Shown: one piece after another, positions 53,654 through 61,727 of the stretch
How the letters are laid out: the number at the start of each line of letters is the position of its first letter
Position numbering within the stretch: the stretch's first letter is position 1
Assembly (NCBI RefSeq): GCF_009909195.1
Contig: NZ_JAAAMU010000006.1
Coordinates: forward strand, 452,048-516,047
From: Paenibacillus sacheonensis
GTDB lineage: Bacteria > Bacillota > Bacilli > Paenibacillales > Paenibacillaceae
Direction: 5' to 3'
Length of the DNA: 64,000 nucleotides
The notes under the pieces: generated by a model
Seen by the model: only the letters and a program-made list of their open reading frames with translations
Databases searched by the model: none
Told to the model about the DNA's origin: nothing
Position numbers and translations under genes: made by a program

Positions 53654-54150
53654 GAATTCCTGCTGTACTGCAGCTTTACTGCAGCTATTCAAACTCAGCC
53701 GAGGCGGTTTGAGCCAAATTTCTGCTGTACTGCAGCTTTTCAAGCTCAGTCGTGGCAGTTTGAGCTGAATTCCTGCATTACTGCAGCTTTTCAAGTTCTG
53801 CCGAGACAGTTTGAGCCGAATTCCTGCAGTACTGCAGCTTTTCAAGTTCTGTCGAGGCATTACGAGCCGAATTTCTGCTGTACTGCAGCTTTTAAATTCT
53901 GCCGAGGCAAGTTGAGCTGAATTTCTGCTGTACTGCAGCTTTTCAAGCTCAGCCGAGGCAGCTTGCGCCGAATTCCTGCTGTACTGCAGCTTTTCAAACT
54001 CAGCCGAGGCAGCTTGAGCCGAATTCCTGCTATACTGCAGCTTTTCAAGTTCTACCGAGGCAGTTTGAGCCGAATTCCTGCAATACTGCAGCTTTTCAAG
54101 CTCAGCCGTGGCAGTCTGAGCCAAATTTCTGCTGCATGGCAGCTTTCATG
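53654..54150. repeat. Array B: ten tandem 51-bp hairpin units
   Basis: Units open with GAATTCCTGCTGTACTGCAG or close variants, followed by CTTTTCAAG(C/T)TC, at 53654, 53716, 53767, 53818, 53869, 53919, 53970, 54021, 54072 and 54123. Intervals are 62, then 51, 51, 51, 50 and 51 x4. The first ~26 bases match array A units (GAATTnnTGCTGTAnnGCAGCTTTTC); the second halves differ, here with GCTCA / TGAGC pairing. The 62- and 50-bp steps break every reading frame, arguing against a coding role. Lies between convergent YesN and glycosidase genes; 53566-54276 has no gene. Confidence 0.9.
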
Positions 54151-54239
54151 CCTCTCCGGCCCACTGCGACACGGCCGCATGGCAGGCTCTAACGCAATAC
54201 TGCCGCAGCCTCGAGAAGCCGAGTTTCTCAAAGCCATAG

Positions 54240-54275
54240 CAAAAAGGCGTCCCGCGTAAGGACGCCTTTTTCCCC
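54240..54275. terminator. Bidirectional terminator
   Basis: Stem AAAAAGGCGTCC / GGACGCCTTTTT flanked by T on both strands, directly beyond the glycosidase stop codon (54277). Confidence 0.9.
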
Positions 54276-54276
54276 C

Positions 54277-55329
54277 TTAACCCTCTAACCCGCCTTCCCC
54301 CCAAGCCCTACTCGAGGCCACCGTAATACAGCGAAATTCCCGAATGCCTGCGCCGTATTCGACGACTGTCGGATCCCCTTCCCTCGCCGGACGGCAGGCG
54401 CAGTAGAAGTGGTACAGCGTGCCGTTCCAACTCAGGACGGACGACTTGTGCGCGTGCGTCTCGTCCAGCTCGCCCGGCCCGCCGGCCGGCAGCCAGGGCT
54501 CGGCCATGGTTTCCCACCGCGCGAGGTCCTCCGACACCGCCAGCGCTCCCTGCGAATGCTCCCCGTCGAAGCCGAAGGCGAAATTATACCAGCGCCCGTC
54601 GTGGTATTTAATGCAAGGGTCGCTTAGAAATTGCCGATAAAAGCTTCCCTCCCGGACCGGCAGCAGCGGATTGCGCGGGCTGCGCGTCCAGTGGATCAGG
54701 TCGGTCGACCAAGCGGCGCCGATCTGCTCGGTCCACGGCCATTCGTCCTTTTCCTTCGCGTTATAGAACATCCAGTACGTGCCGGCCTGGCGCACGACGC
54801 AGCATTTGTACAGGCCGCCCCGCTCCCAATCCGCTCCGCCTTCGTACGTGAAGACCGGCCGATCCAGCCGCGTCCAGTTCAGCAGGGCCTCGTCCTCGCA
54901 ATACGCCAGCCCCATCACGGCGCCGCCTGCCTCGTAGCCGACATCCGGATAGGAATGATAGATCATCCAATACTTCCCGTCGACCTTCTGAAGCGTCGGC
55001 ACCGCATGCAGATCGTCGGATTCCAGGAGCATCCACGAACCCGCGGCGCCGACGCGGTCCCAGCGCGACGGATCGTCGAGCCGCTCGAGCATCAGTCCTT
55101 GAAACGTCCAGTTCACCAGGTCGGCGCTTGATGCGAGCGCAGTCTGATACCCTTCGCCGTCGTAGCCCACGTACATCATATAGAACAAGCCGGCGTGCCG
55201 GAACACGAATGGGCAGTCCACGGCCTTGGCATCGAAACGGCCCTCCGCGCCCGATCCGCTCAGGACGGGAACGCCCAGTCGATATTCCGTCCTTAACGCA
55301 TCGATAGACGCGCGATCGACGATTGTCAT
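54277..55329 (-). CDS. Five-bladed beta-propeller glycosidase (GH43/GH32/GH130-like)
   Basis: Cytoplasmic protein of 350 residues (no signal peptide) with the repeated pattern of five-bladed propeller glycosidases: DCPFVFRHAGLFYMMYVGYD, KYWMIYHSYPD, YWMFYNAKEKDEW, RWYNFAFGFD and DETHAHKSSVLSWNGTLYHF blades. Acidic residues at blade starts could be catalytic, but the exact family (GH43, GH32 or GH130) cannot be decided by eye. CGAGG precedes the ATG. Last gene of the operon binding protein, two permeases, glycosidase; probably acts on the imported oligosaccharide. Confidence 0.8.
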   Translation of the reverse strand: MTIVDRASIDALRTEYRLGVPVLSGSGAEGRFDAKAVDCPFVFRHAGLFYMMYVGYDGEGYQTALASSADLVNWTFQGLMLERLDDPSRWDRVGAAGSWMLLESDDLHAVPTLQKVDGKYWMIYHSYPDVGYEAGGAVMGLAYCEDEALLNWTRLDRPVFTYEGGADWERGGLYKCCVVRQAGTYWMFYNAKEKDEWPWTEQIGAAWSTDLIHWTRSPRNPLLPVREGSFYRQFLSDPCIKYHDGRWYNFAFGFDGEHSQGALAVSEDLARWETMAEPWLPAGGPGELDETHAHKSSVLSWNGTLYHFYCACRPAREGDPTVVEYGAGIREFRCITVASSRAWGEGGLEG

Positions 55330-55421
55330 CGTTACCTCGCTCCTTTACTCGTTTGCCGCATGATGCTAACGGAAATGACACTTTGCCGGTCCCGTCTCAT
55401 TCCCTGCGGCCGATCCCATTC

Positions 55422-56306
55422 TTACTCCTTGACGCTGCCGAGCACGACGCCCTTTATGAAGAATCGCTGCAGGAACGGATACACGCACAGGATGGGCAGC
55501 GCCGCCAGAAAAATCTGCGCGGACTTCATCGTGCGGTCCGATACTTCCGCCAGCGACGATGCGTCGCTCATCGTGACGAGACTGAGATCGTGGCTGATGA
55601 CGACCGTTTGCAGGTAGCTCTGCAGCGGGTAATGCTCCGGCGTGTTCATGAGAATCATGCCGTCGAACCACGAATTCCAGTGGCCGACCATCGTAAACAG
55701 GATCAGCGTCGCCAGCGCCGGCATCGACAGCGGAACGAAGATCCGCCATAAGATCGTCCAGTGCCCCGCCCCGTCCACGAACGCCGCCTCCTCGAGCTCC
55801 TTGGGCAGCCCGCGGAAGAAGTTCAGCAGGAGCACCGCATTGTACACGTTCACGGCCCCCGGCAGGATCAACGCCCAGATCGAATCCAGCAAGCCGGCGC
55901 TCTTGATCACCATGTACCACGGAATCAGGCCGCCGGAGACCAGCATCGTCAGGACGAAGAACCATACGTAGAACGTTCGGCCGCGAAATTTTACCGATTC
56001 TTTGGCCAGCGGATAAGCCAGGGTGACCGTCAACAGCATATTGACGGCCGTGCCGAGCGAGACGCGTTCCAGGCTAATGAACAACGCCCGCATGAACTCC
56101 GGCTTCTGCAGCACGAAGCGGTACGATGCCAGATTGAATCCGACCGGCCACAGCTTGACCATCCCCGCGCTGGCCGCCGTGCTGGAGCTGAACGAGACCG
56201 CGAGCACGTTCACGAGCGGAAATAAGCAGAGCAGCGCAAGCGCCAGGAGGAAGAACGCGTTAGCGGCGCGAAACAACCTGCCCGGCAGCGTAGATGAATG
56301 GACCAT
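55422..56306 (-). CDS. Carbohydrate ABC transporter permease, LplC/YtcP type
   Basis: Inner-membrane permease of 294 residues with six hydrophobic helices and the EAA loop EEAAFVDGAGHWTILWRIFVP, ending in FIKGVVLGSVKE as usual for the family. The true start is ATG 56306 with AGGAGGGGGAG ahead; the open frame continues upstream inside the preceding permease gene but is not coding there. Partner of the LplB-type permease 14 bp upstream. Confidence 0.93.
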   Translation of the reverse strand: MVHSSTLPGRLFRAANAFFLLALALLCLFPLVNVLAVSFSSSTAASAGMVKLWPVGFNLASYRFVLQKPEFMRALFISLERVSLGTAVNMLLTVTLAYPLAKESVKFRGRTFYVWFFVLTMLVSGGLIPWYMVIKSAGLLDSIWALILPGAVNVYNAVLLLNFFRGLPKELEEAAFVDGAGHWTILWRIFVPLSMPALATLILFTMVGHWNSWFDGMILMNTPEHYPLQSYLQTVVISHDLSLVTMSDASSLAEVSDRTMKSAQIFLAALPILCVYPFLQRFFIKGVVLGSVKE

Positions 56307-56320
56307 GCTCCCCCTCCTTC

Positions 56321-57220
56321 TTAGAAAATACGATAATTCGCCAGCCGATAAGCCAGATAATACGAGCTGGATATCAGCAGCACGGAAACGCCCGATTTCA
56401 TTAGCCCGACGGCCGTCGCAAGGCTGTACTGCGCCTGTTCGATGCCAAGCCTGTAGACGAGCGTATCGATGATGTCGCCGCTGTCGTAGACCTGCGCGCT
56501 GTACAAATTGAACACCTGATCGAAGCCCGCGTTCAAGACGTTGCCGAGGCTGAGCGTGGCAAGCAGCACGATGACCGGCGTCATGCCCGGCAGCGTGATA
56601 TGGAGCGTCTGCTTCCACCGGGTCGCGCCGTCGATGACGGCCGCCTCGTAGAGCGCCGGATTGATGCCCGTCAGCGCCGCCAAATACACGATGGTGCTGA
56701 AGCCGAATTCCTTCCATACGTCGGATGCTACCAGTACCCCGGGAAACCAGGCGTTGCTGCCCAGGAAGAAGATCGGCTTGACGCCGAATACGCCCAGAAA
56801 CTGGTTGACGATGCCCGACGTCGGCGACAGGATGTCGATCAGGATGCCCCCGAGGATGATCCACGAGAGAAAATGCGGCAGATAAATCAGCGTCTGCACC
56901 CAGCGCTTGAAAACGTTCTTGGTGACCTCGTTAAGCAGCAGCGCCACCGTGATCGGTACGATCAGGCCGGCAACGATCTTCATCGCCGAGATGTATACGG
57001 TGTTGCCGACCACCTGCCAAATATCCGGCAGCTGGAACATGTAGTCGAAATTGTCGAACCCGTTCCACGGCGAGCGGCCGAAGCCCTTGACGACCGAGAA
57101 ATCCTTGAATGCCAGCACGAGGCCGAAAATCGGACCGTAGCTGAACAGTAACGCAAGCACGAACGACGGAAGCACCAGCAGATGGAGCGGGTACTCCCGC
57201 TTCAGCCGTTTGCCTGTCAT
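56321..57220 (-). CDS. Carbohydrate ABC transporter permease, LplB type
   Basis: Inner-membrane permease of 299 residues, six hydrophobic helices, EAA loop YEAAVIDGATRWKQTLHITL, C terminus AYRLANYRIF. AAAGGAGG precedes ATG 57220; 24 upstream codons in frame are excluded. Located 75 bp after the binding-protein gene with a stem-loop in between, the common order for this class. Confidence 0.93.
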   Translation of the reverse strand: MTGKRLKREYPLHLLVLPSFVLALLFSYGPIFGLVLAFKDFSVVKGFGRSPWNGFDNFDYMFQLPDIWQVVGNTVYISAMKIVAGLIVPITVALLLNEVTKNVFKRWVQTLIYLPHFLSWIILGGILIDILSPTSGIVNQFLGVFGVKPIFFLGSNAWFPGVLVASDVWKEFGFSTIVYLAALTGINPALYEAAVIDGATRWKQTLHITLPGMTPVIVLLATLSLGNVLNAGFDQVFNLYSAQVYDSGDIIDTLVYRLGIEQAQYSLATAVGLMKSGVSVLLISSSYYLAYRLANYRIF

Positions 57221-57258
57221 GATTCGTCCTCCTTTCGCGCGGCTATGGGAATATGGCA

Positions 57259-57285
57259 GAAGGCCGGATGCATGCTCCGGCCTTC
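57259..57285 (-). promoter_or_regulatory. Intercistronic stem-loop after the binding-protein gene
   Basis: Inverted repeat GAAGGCCGGA / TCCGGCCTTC with a 7-nt loop and no T-run. Such structures usually protect the binding-protein mRNA 3' end and raise its level relative to the permeases. Confidence 0.7.
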
Positions 57286-57295
57286 GCTTCAAGCA

Positions 57296-59017
57296 TTATT
57301 TGGAGCCGTACCAGTCGTTGACTTCCTGGGTAATTTGCTCGCCGCCGAGCTTATTCCAGTTCTCGACGAACTTGTCGAAGTCGCCGATCGGCGCACCGAG
57401 GATGATCTTCGTGAACGATTCCAGCACCAGCTTATCCAGGATGGCGCGTTTCTCGGTCATGCCCGGCGTCGGAGGGCCGAAGAATTCGTTCTTCATCAAC
57501 AGTCCGCCGTCGCTGTAGCTCGCGCCGATCACCGCCCAGGAGCCGTTCTCGCCGAAGACTTTGTTCGTGCCCCAGTTCGTGCGGTCCCCGCCTTGGAACA
57601 GCTTGATTTTGTCGAAATAGCTTTTCTCTTCCGGCGTCAGCTTGGCCGCGTCGCCCGCGGACAGCGCGTCCATCACGTTCTTGTGCACGGTCAGCAGGCC
57701 TTGCGGCGTGCCGAAGCCGCCTGCCATCAGCGCGTACTTGAACACTTCGATTCCGTTGTCGGTATGGTAGACGGCCGGTTCCGCCGACTCGCCGACGATC
57801 TTCTCATTGTAGAAGTTGAACAGCTTCACGATCGCTTCCGGATGCGCGGCACCCTTCTTCACGACCCAGAAAGCGTTGAAATCCGCGCTGGACTGCGCTT
57901 TGGCAGGCGTTCCGTCCACGGACGGGATCGGATACGGCGTCCACTCGGCGTTCGGATCCTTGGTCACGCCGTCCTGCAGCGGCCACAGCGGATTCCACAT
58001 GGCGCCGAAGTTCATGCCTACTTTGCCGGCCGTCTGCAGCTCGGCCGCCTTGCCCCCGTCCTTGATGCCGAACTCCTTGTCGATGACGCCGTCTTTATAC
58101 AGCTCCTGAAGCTTGGCCAGCGCCGTCTTCATCTCGGGCTGCACATTGCCGTTCACCAGCTTGCCGGACGCGTCCTTCACCCAAATGTTCATGTAGGCAT
58201 GGAACCCGTTCATGAAGCCGGAGAGATCCGGGTATCCGCTGATGACATCCTTGGATGCCGCGAGCCCGTAGGTATCCGGTTTTCCGTTGCCGTCAGGATC
58301 CTGCTTCGTGAACGCTTCCGCGATCTTGACGAAGTCGTCCATCGTCTTCGGCTCCGGCAGGCTCAGCTTCTTCATCCAGTCCGCGCGCACCCAGAGAAGC
58401 GGCGCGCCGCCGAAATAATCTTCCGCTGGCGGGATCGCGTACAGTTTGCCGTCATAGCTTGCGGCCGCTTTGGCGTTGACCCCGCGATCGATCATTTCCT
58501 TGGTGAGCGGGCTGCCGTACTGATCGACGAGCGCCGTCAAATCCTCGAGCTTGCCCGCCTCGGCGAGATCCCGGAACTGCTTGGCGTCCACCATGAACAT
58601 GTCCGGCAGATCGCCCGACGTGATGGTCAGGTTGATTTTTTGGTTATACTGGTTGCCTTCGCCGTTCACGACCCATTTGTTCTTCACCTTGATGCCAAGC
58701 TCGCTCTCGTAGGCCTTCGTCCAGGCATTGTTGTCGAGCGACTCGCCATCCTTGAATTTGAAGGAAGAATCCGTATAGCGGACGGTCGTCACTTCGATGG
58801 GCGGATCGTACTTCGCGTTCGGATCGACCGTCGGCGCATCCGCAGCGCCGTTGTTCGCCGTTTGGTTCGCTGCCGCGTTCGAGGCGTTCTTGTCCCCGTT
58901 GCCCCCTGCATTCGCATTGTTGCCGTTGTTCCCGCCTCCGCACGCGGCAGTGGTCATGGCCAGCAGCAGCAAGCCGGGAACCGCGGCCGTCGCCCATTTG
59001 TTTCGTCTCTTGTTCAT
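57296..59017 (-). CDS. Extracellular solute-binding lipoprotein of a sugar ABC transporter
   Basis: Substrate-binding lipoprotein (573 residues) of the LplA type, first gene of the operon at 59.0-54.3 kb. Lipoprotein signal with Cys after TTAA (MTTAACGGG) followed by a Gly/Asn/Ala-rich linker; the mature protein shows family motifs such as SFKFKDGESLDNNAW and PPAEDYFGGAPLLWVRADWM. CGGGGAGG precedes the ATG. Promoter carries the YesN-type motif shared with the GH16 gene, so extracellular glycan cleavage and uptake are probably co-induced. Confidence 0.93.
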   Translation of the reverse strand: MNKRRNKWATAAVPGLLLLAMTTAACGGGNNGNNANAGGNGDKNASNAAANQTANNGAADAPTVDPNAKYDPPIEVTTVRYTDSSFKFKDGESLDNNAWTKAYESELGIKVKNKWVVNGEGNQYNQKINLTITSGDLPDMFMVDAKQFRDLAEAGKLEDLTALVDQYGSPLTKEMIDRGVNAKAAASYDGKLYAIPPAEDYFGGAPLLWVRADWMKKLSLPEPKTMDDFVKIAEAFTKQDPDGNGKPDTYGLAASKDVISGYPDLSGFMNGFHAYMNIWVKDASGKLVNGNVQPEMKTALAKLQELYKDGVIDKEFGIKDGGKAAELQTAGKVGMNFGAMWNPLWPLQDGVTKDPNAEWTPYPIPSVDGTPAKAQSSADFNAFWVVKKGAAHPEAIVKLFNFYNEKIVGESAEPAVYHTDNGIEVFKYALMAGGFGTPQGLLTVHKNVMDALSAGDAAKLTPEEKSYFDKIKLFQGGDRTNWGTNKVFGENGSWAVIGASYSDGGLLMKNEFFGPPTPGMTEKRAILDKLVLESFTKIILGAPIGDFDKFVENWNKLGGEQITQEVNDWYGSK

Positions 59018-59061
59018 CGTGAACCTCCCCGGATTCGATAAGGATCATTCCTTATGTCTGT

Positions 59062-59116
59062 ATGATAAGCCAGTTCCCAGGCCGCGAAAATCGTCCATTC
59101 TTTACATCGCATCAAC
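59062..59116 (-). promoter_or_regulatory. Binding-protein operon promoter with YesN-type activator motif
   Basis: Minus strand: GATGTAAAGAATGGA (59094-59108), 26 bp, TATCAT (-10, 59062-59067). Same 15-mer and same distance as in the GH16 promoter at 50054-50108. Confidence 0.75.
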
Positions 59117-59190
59117 CGTCTTCAACTTTGTAATCGGAGCGAACAAGGGCGCATTATAGCGCTTAGGAACGAGCAATGGCAAACTGGACA

Positions 59191-59232
59191 ATAAAAAAGG
59201 ACTCTTCGGCTTATCGCGCCGAGAATCCTTTG
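59191..59232 (-). terminator. Terminator of the small membrane-protein gene
   Basis: Stem AAGGACTCTTCGGC / GCCGAGAATCCTT followed on the minus strand by TTTTTTATT, 34 bp beyond the stop codon. Confidence 0.88.
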
Positions 59233-59265
59233 GCATGTTCTCATTCCCGTCACCGCTCCTCCCGC

Positions 59266-59361
59266 TCAAATCCGCTGGATGATCCACAGCAGCCAGATCA
59301 GCGCGCCCAGCATGAGAGCGCCGCTTCCGAATATCGCAAAAAGAATGAGTTTATTCTTCAT
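59266..59361 (-). CDS. 31-residue single-span membrane peptide
   Basis: Very short gene with a textbook AAGGAGG 8 bp before the ATG and a strong terminator after it. The product starts MKNK, has one long hydrophobic helix (LILFAIFGSGALMLGALIW) and ends WIIQRI. No family recognised. Lies 122 bp downstream of an AraC regulator gene on the same strand and just upstream of the binding-protein operon promoter. Could be a small regulator of a membrane partner; nothing here shows which. Longer in-frame extensions lack a ribosome site. Confidence 0.7.
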   Translation of the reverse strand: MKNKLILFAIFGSGALMLGALIWLLWIIQRI

Positions 59362-59483
59362 GATTCCAGCCTCCTTCTTGGATCGGAACGAAGTAATTCT
59401 TGGTGTGTCCGGCAGCCGAGCCCGGCATTCTGAAGCCGCTTCGGCGCCTGCGCCATGCATCCCGCTCCCGGCTGCTGCTAGCA

Positions 59484-60317
59484 TCAGCCGCAGCCTTCCC
59501 TGTATTTGCGCGGCGTCGTGCCGATCGTCTTCATGAATACGCTGTAGAACGAAGGCTCGCTCTGGTAGCCGACGATCTCGGCGATCTCTTTCACCTGCAG
59601 GCCGGTCGTGCGCAAAAACCGTTTCGCCGCTTCCATCCGGCAGTAGATCAGGAACTGAATCGGGCTCACTCCTACCATTTCCTTAAACAAATGCGCCAGA
59701 TGGTATTTGTTCAAGTACGTTTCCGAGGCAAGCGACTCCAGCGTCAGCGGCGCGCCATAATTCTCTTCCATCATGCGCTTGGCCTTCCATACCGCTTCTT
59801 TGGCCGTCGACCGCGTGCGCTCCGAGACCGTATCCCTGTAATGCACGATCCGCGCCAGCTTCACGAACAGCACGCCCAAGTAGTGATTGGCGACCAGCTG
59901 CGACTCCGGTTCCATGCGGTCCTGTTCCGCGATGCAGTCGCGCATCAGCTTGCCGATCGCCGGCAAATGCTCATGCAGCTCGATCACGGGGTCCTGGCCT
60001 TGTCCAAAAAAACAATCCGGCAGCTGCTCGCCCATCTGCAGGCCCGTGAAGCCGATATAAGTAGCGCGAAAAGGATGCTTGGTGGACAGTTCCTTGTGCC
60101 ACAGTCCCCGCTGGTAGAAAAGCAGCGTGCCCGCGCCGGCGGTGAAGCTCCGCCCGTCGATCTCGAACTCGCCCGCGCCCTCCTCGATCAGCAGCATCTC
60201 GCTGTTGGCGTCATGCTTATGCAGTTCCAGATTGAAGCGGCCCGGATGGCCGTCGAAGCTGAAGGCAGCGCCGCCCAAGTACACCGGCTGGCTTCGAAAC
60301 AGCGACATCTCGCTCAT
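59484..60317 (-). CDS. AraC-family transcriptional regulator
   Basis: Regulator of 277 residues. N-terminal cupin sensor (LHKHDANSEMLLIEEGAGEF, then LLFYQRGLWH) and C-terminal AraC domain with two helix-turn-helix units (LESLASETYLNKYHLAHLFK and VKEIAEIVGYQSEPSFYSVF). ATAGGAGG precedes ATG 60317; 34 upstream codons in frame are rejected. Divergent from the FG-GAP/oxidoreductase genes, its most likely targets; a cre-like site lies in the shared gap. Confidence 0.92.
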   Translation of the reverse strand: MSEMSLFRSQPVYLGGAAFSFDGHPGRFNLELHKHDANSEMLLIEEGAGEFEIDGRSFTAGAGTLLFYQRGLWHKELSTKHPFRATYIGFTGLQMGEQLPDCFFGQGQDPVIELHEHLPAIGKLMRDCIAEQDRMEPESQLVANHYLGVLFVKLARIVHYRDTVSERTRSTAKEAVWKAKRMMEENYGAPLTLESLASETYLNKYHLAHLFKEMVGVSPIQFLIYCRMEAAKRFLRTTGLQVKEIAEIVGYQSEPSFYSVFMKTIGTTPRKYREGCG

Positions 60318-60406
60318 CGGCTCGCCTCCTATATCGCAAGAATGGATAATTTTTCTCACAAGTTCACTTATTGTACAGCCGTCGTTCTTGGCATAACCTA
60401 GTATAG

Positions 60407-60420
60407 AGAGCGCTTGCAAA
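60407..60420. promoter_or_regulatory. Candidate cre site between AraC and FG-GAP genes
   Basis: TGCAAGCGCTCTCT (minus strand) matches 13 of 14 cre positions. Placement in the divergent gap fits catabolite control of the FG-GAP/oxidoreductase/GH4 genes. Confidence 0.4.
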
Positions 60421-60490
60421 CTTCATCTTCAGAATAACGCATATCCTTAATATCTTACAACATTAAATAATTCAAGGAGTGTAATCAACC

Positions 60491-61579
60491 GTGCTGCAAT
60501 TCAAGAAAAGGCTGTTGTCCGAAGAGAAATACGAGGCCTGCGCGGTCTTCGACGTGAACGGCGACGGCGTGCCGGATATCGTCAGCGGCGCGTACTGGTA
60601 CGAAGGACCGGACTACGCGAATAAGCATTTTATCTGCGACGTGCTGGCGATTTCGGAATACCATGACGATTTCTCCGACTATCCGATGGACGTCGACGGA
60701 GACGGACGACTGGACATCATCACGGGCGCATGGTGGGGCGAGACGCTCCGCTGGCGCAGAAATCCCGGCGAGACCGGAACGGCCTGGGAAACCTTCGACA
60801 TCGACCGCTGCGGAAGCATCGAGACGATTCGCTACTATGACATCGACGGCTGCGGCGTGCCGGAGATTTTCCCGAATACGCCGGGCGCGCCGCAGGCGTT
60901 CTATAAGCTGGTGCGCGATGCCGGCGGCAAAGGAACCGGCGAGTTCCGGAAATTCGTCATCAGCGAAGGCGCGAGCGGCCACGGCATGGGCTTCGTCGAC
61001 ATCGACGGCAACGGCCGGATGGACATCGTGCTGGCGAACGGCTGGCTGGAGCAGCCGGAGGATCCCTTTGCCGGATTATGGACCTTCCATCCGGAATTCC
61101 AGCTCGGCAGCGCCAGCGTGCCGGTGCTCGGCCATGACGTGACGGGCAGCGGAATGATCGACCTCATCGTCGGCCAAGCGCATGATTACGGCCTCCACTG
61201 GTACGAACAAGGCCGCGCCGAGGACGGCTCCCGCACATGGACGAAGCACGAGATCGACATGTCCGGCTCCCAGTTCCACGACCTGTGGCTGGTCGATCTC
61301 GACAACGACGGCGAGCTCGAGCTGATTACGGGCAAGCGGTACCGGGCGCATAACGACGGCGATCCCGGCGCATTCGACGACATCGGCATCTACTACTACA
61401 AGATTGAAGGCGGCAAATTCGAGAAGCATGTGATCGACTACGGTCCGGCGGGCAAGGCTTCGGGGGCCGGCATCTATTTCTGGGTGCAGGACTTAAGCGG
61501 CAACGGGTATCCCGATATCGTCGCGCCGGGCAAAGACGGACTTTATCTCTTCGAGAATCTCGGACGAACGAACGACTAA
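60491..61579 (+). CDS. FG-GAP/VCBS repeat protein, seven-bladed propeller, no signal peptide
   Basis: Protein of 362 residues with seven calcium-loop motifs (DVNGDGVPDIV, DVDGDGRLDII, DIDGCGVPEI, DIDGNGRMDIV, DVTGSGMIDLIV, DLDNDGELELI, DLSGNGYPDIV), as expected for one complete seven-bladed FG-GAP propeller. GTG start with AAGGAGTG ahead. Most such domains are secreted, but no signal peptide is visible, so it appears cytoplasmic. It precedes a Gfo/Idh/MocA oxidoreductase (148-bp gap) and may be a sugar-acting enzyme or sugar-binding protein related to propeller lyases. No catalytic residues can be named. Confidence 0.85.
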   Translation: MLQFKKRLLSEEKYEACAVFDVNGDGVPDIVSGAYWYEGPDYANKHFICDVLAISEYHDDFSDYPMDVDGDGRLDIITGAWWGETLRWRRNPGETGTAWETFDIDRCGSIETIRYYDIDGCGVPEIFPNTPGAPQAFYKLVRDAGGKGTGEFRKFVISEGASGHGMGFVDIDGNGRMDIVLANGWLEQPEDPFAGLWTFHPEFQLGSASVPVLGHDVTGSGMIDLIVGQAHDYGLHWYEQGRAEDGSRTWTKHEIDMSGSQFHDLWLVDLDNDGELELITGKRYRAHNDGDPGAFDDIGIYYYKIEGGKFEKHVIDYGPAGKASGAGIYFWVQDLSGNGYPDIVAPGKDGLYLFENLGRTND

Positions 61580-61727
61580 ACGATTCGCAATCGGGCAGGA
61601 ACAACGAAGCTCTTCACGGATCATCAAGATAACCGTATTTCTCGAATGAGCAAGGGAACCAACCCATTTACGAACAGGCAATACGAAATCCATGATTGAA
61701 TAATCCAGAAAAAGCGAGGTTTCACTA

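Noticed and set aside
53621..54124. 167-codon minus-strand frame across array B (LEKLQYSRNSAQ repeats)
   Set aside because: Frame switches partway because of a 50-bp unit, and the repeat hairpins continue regardless of frame; no ribosome site.
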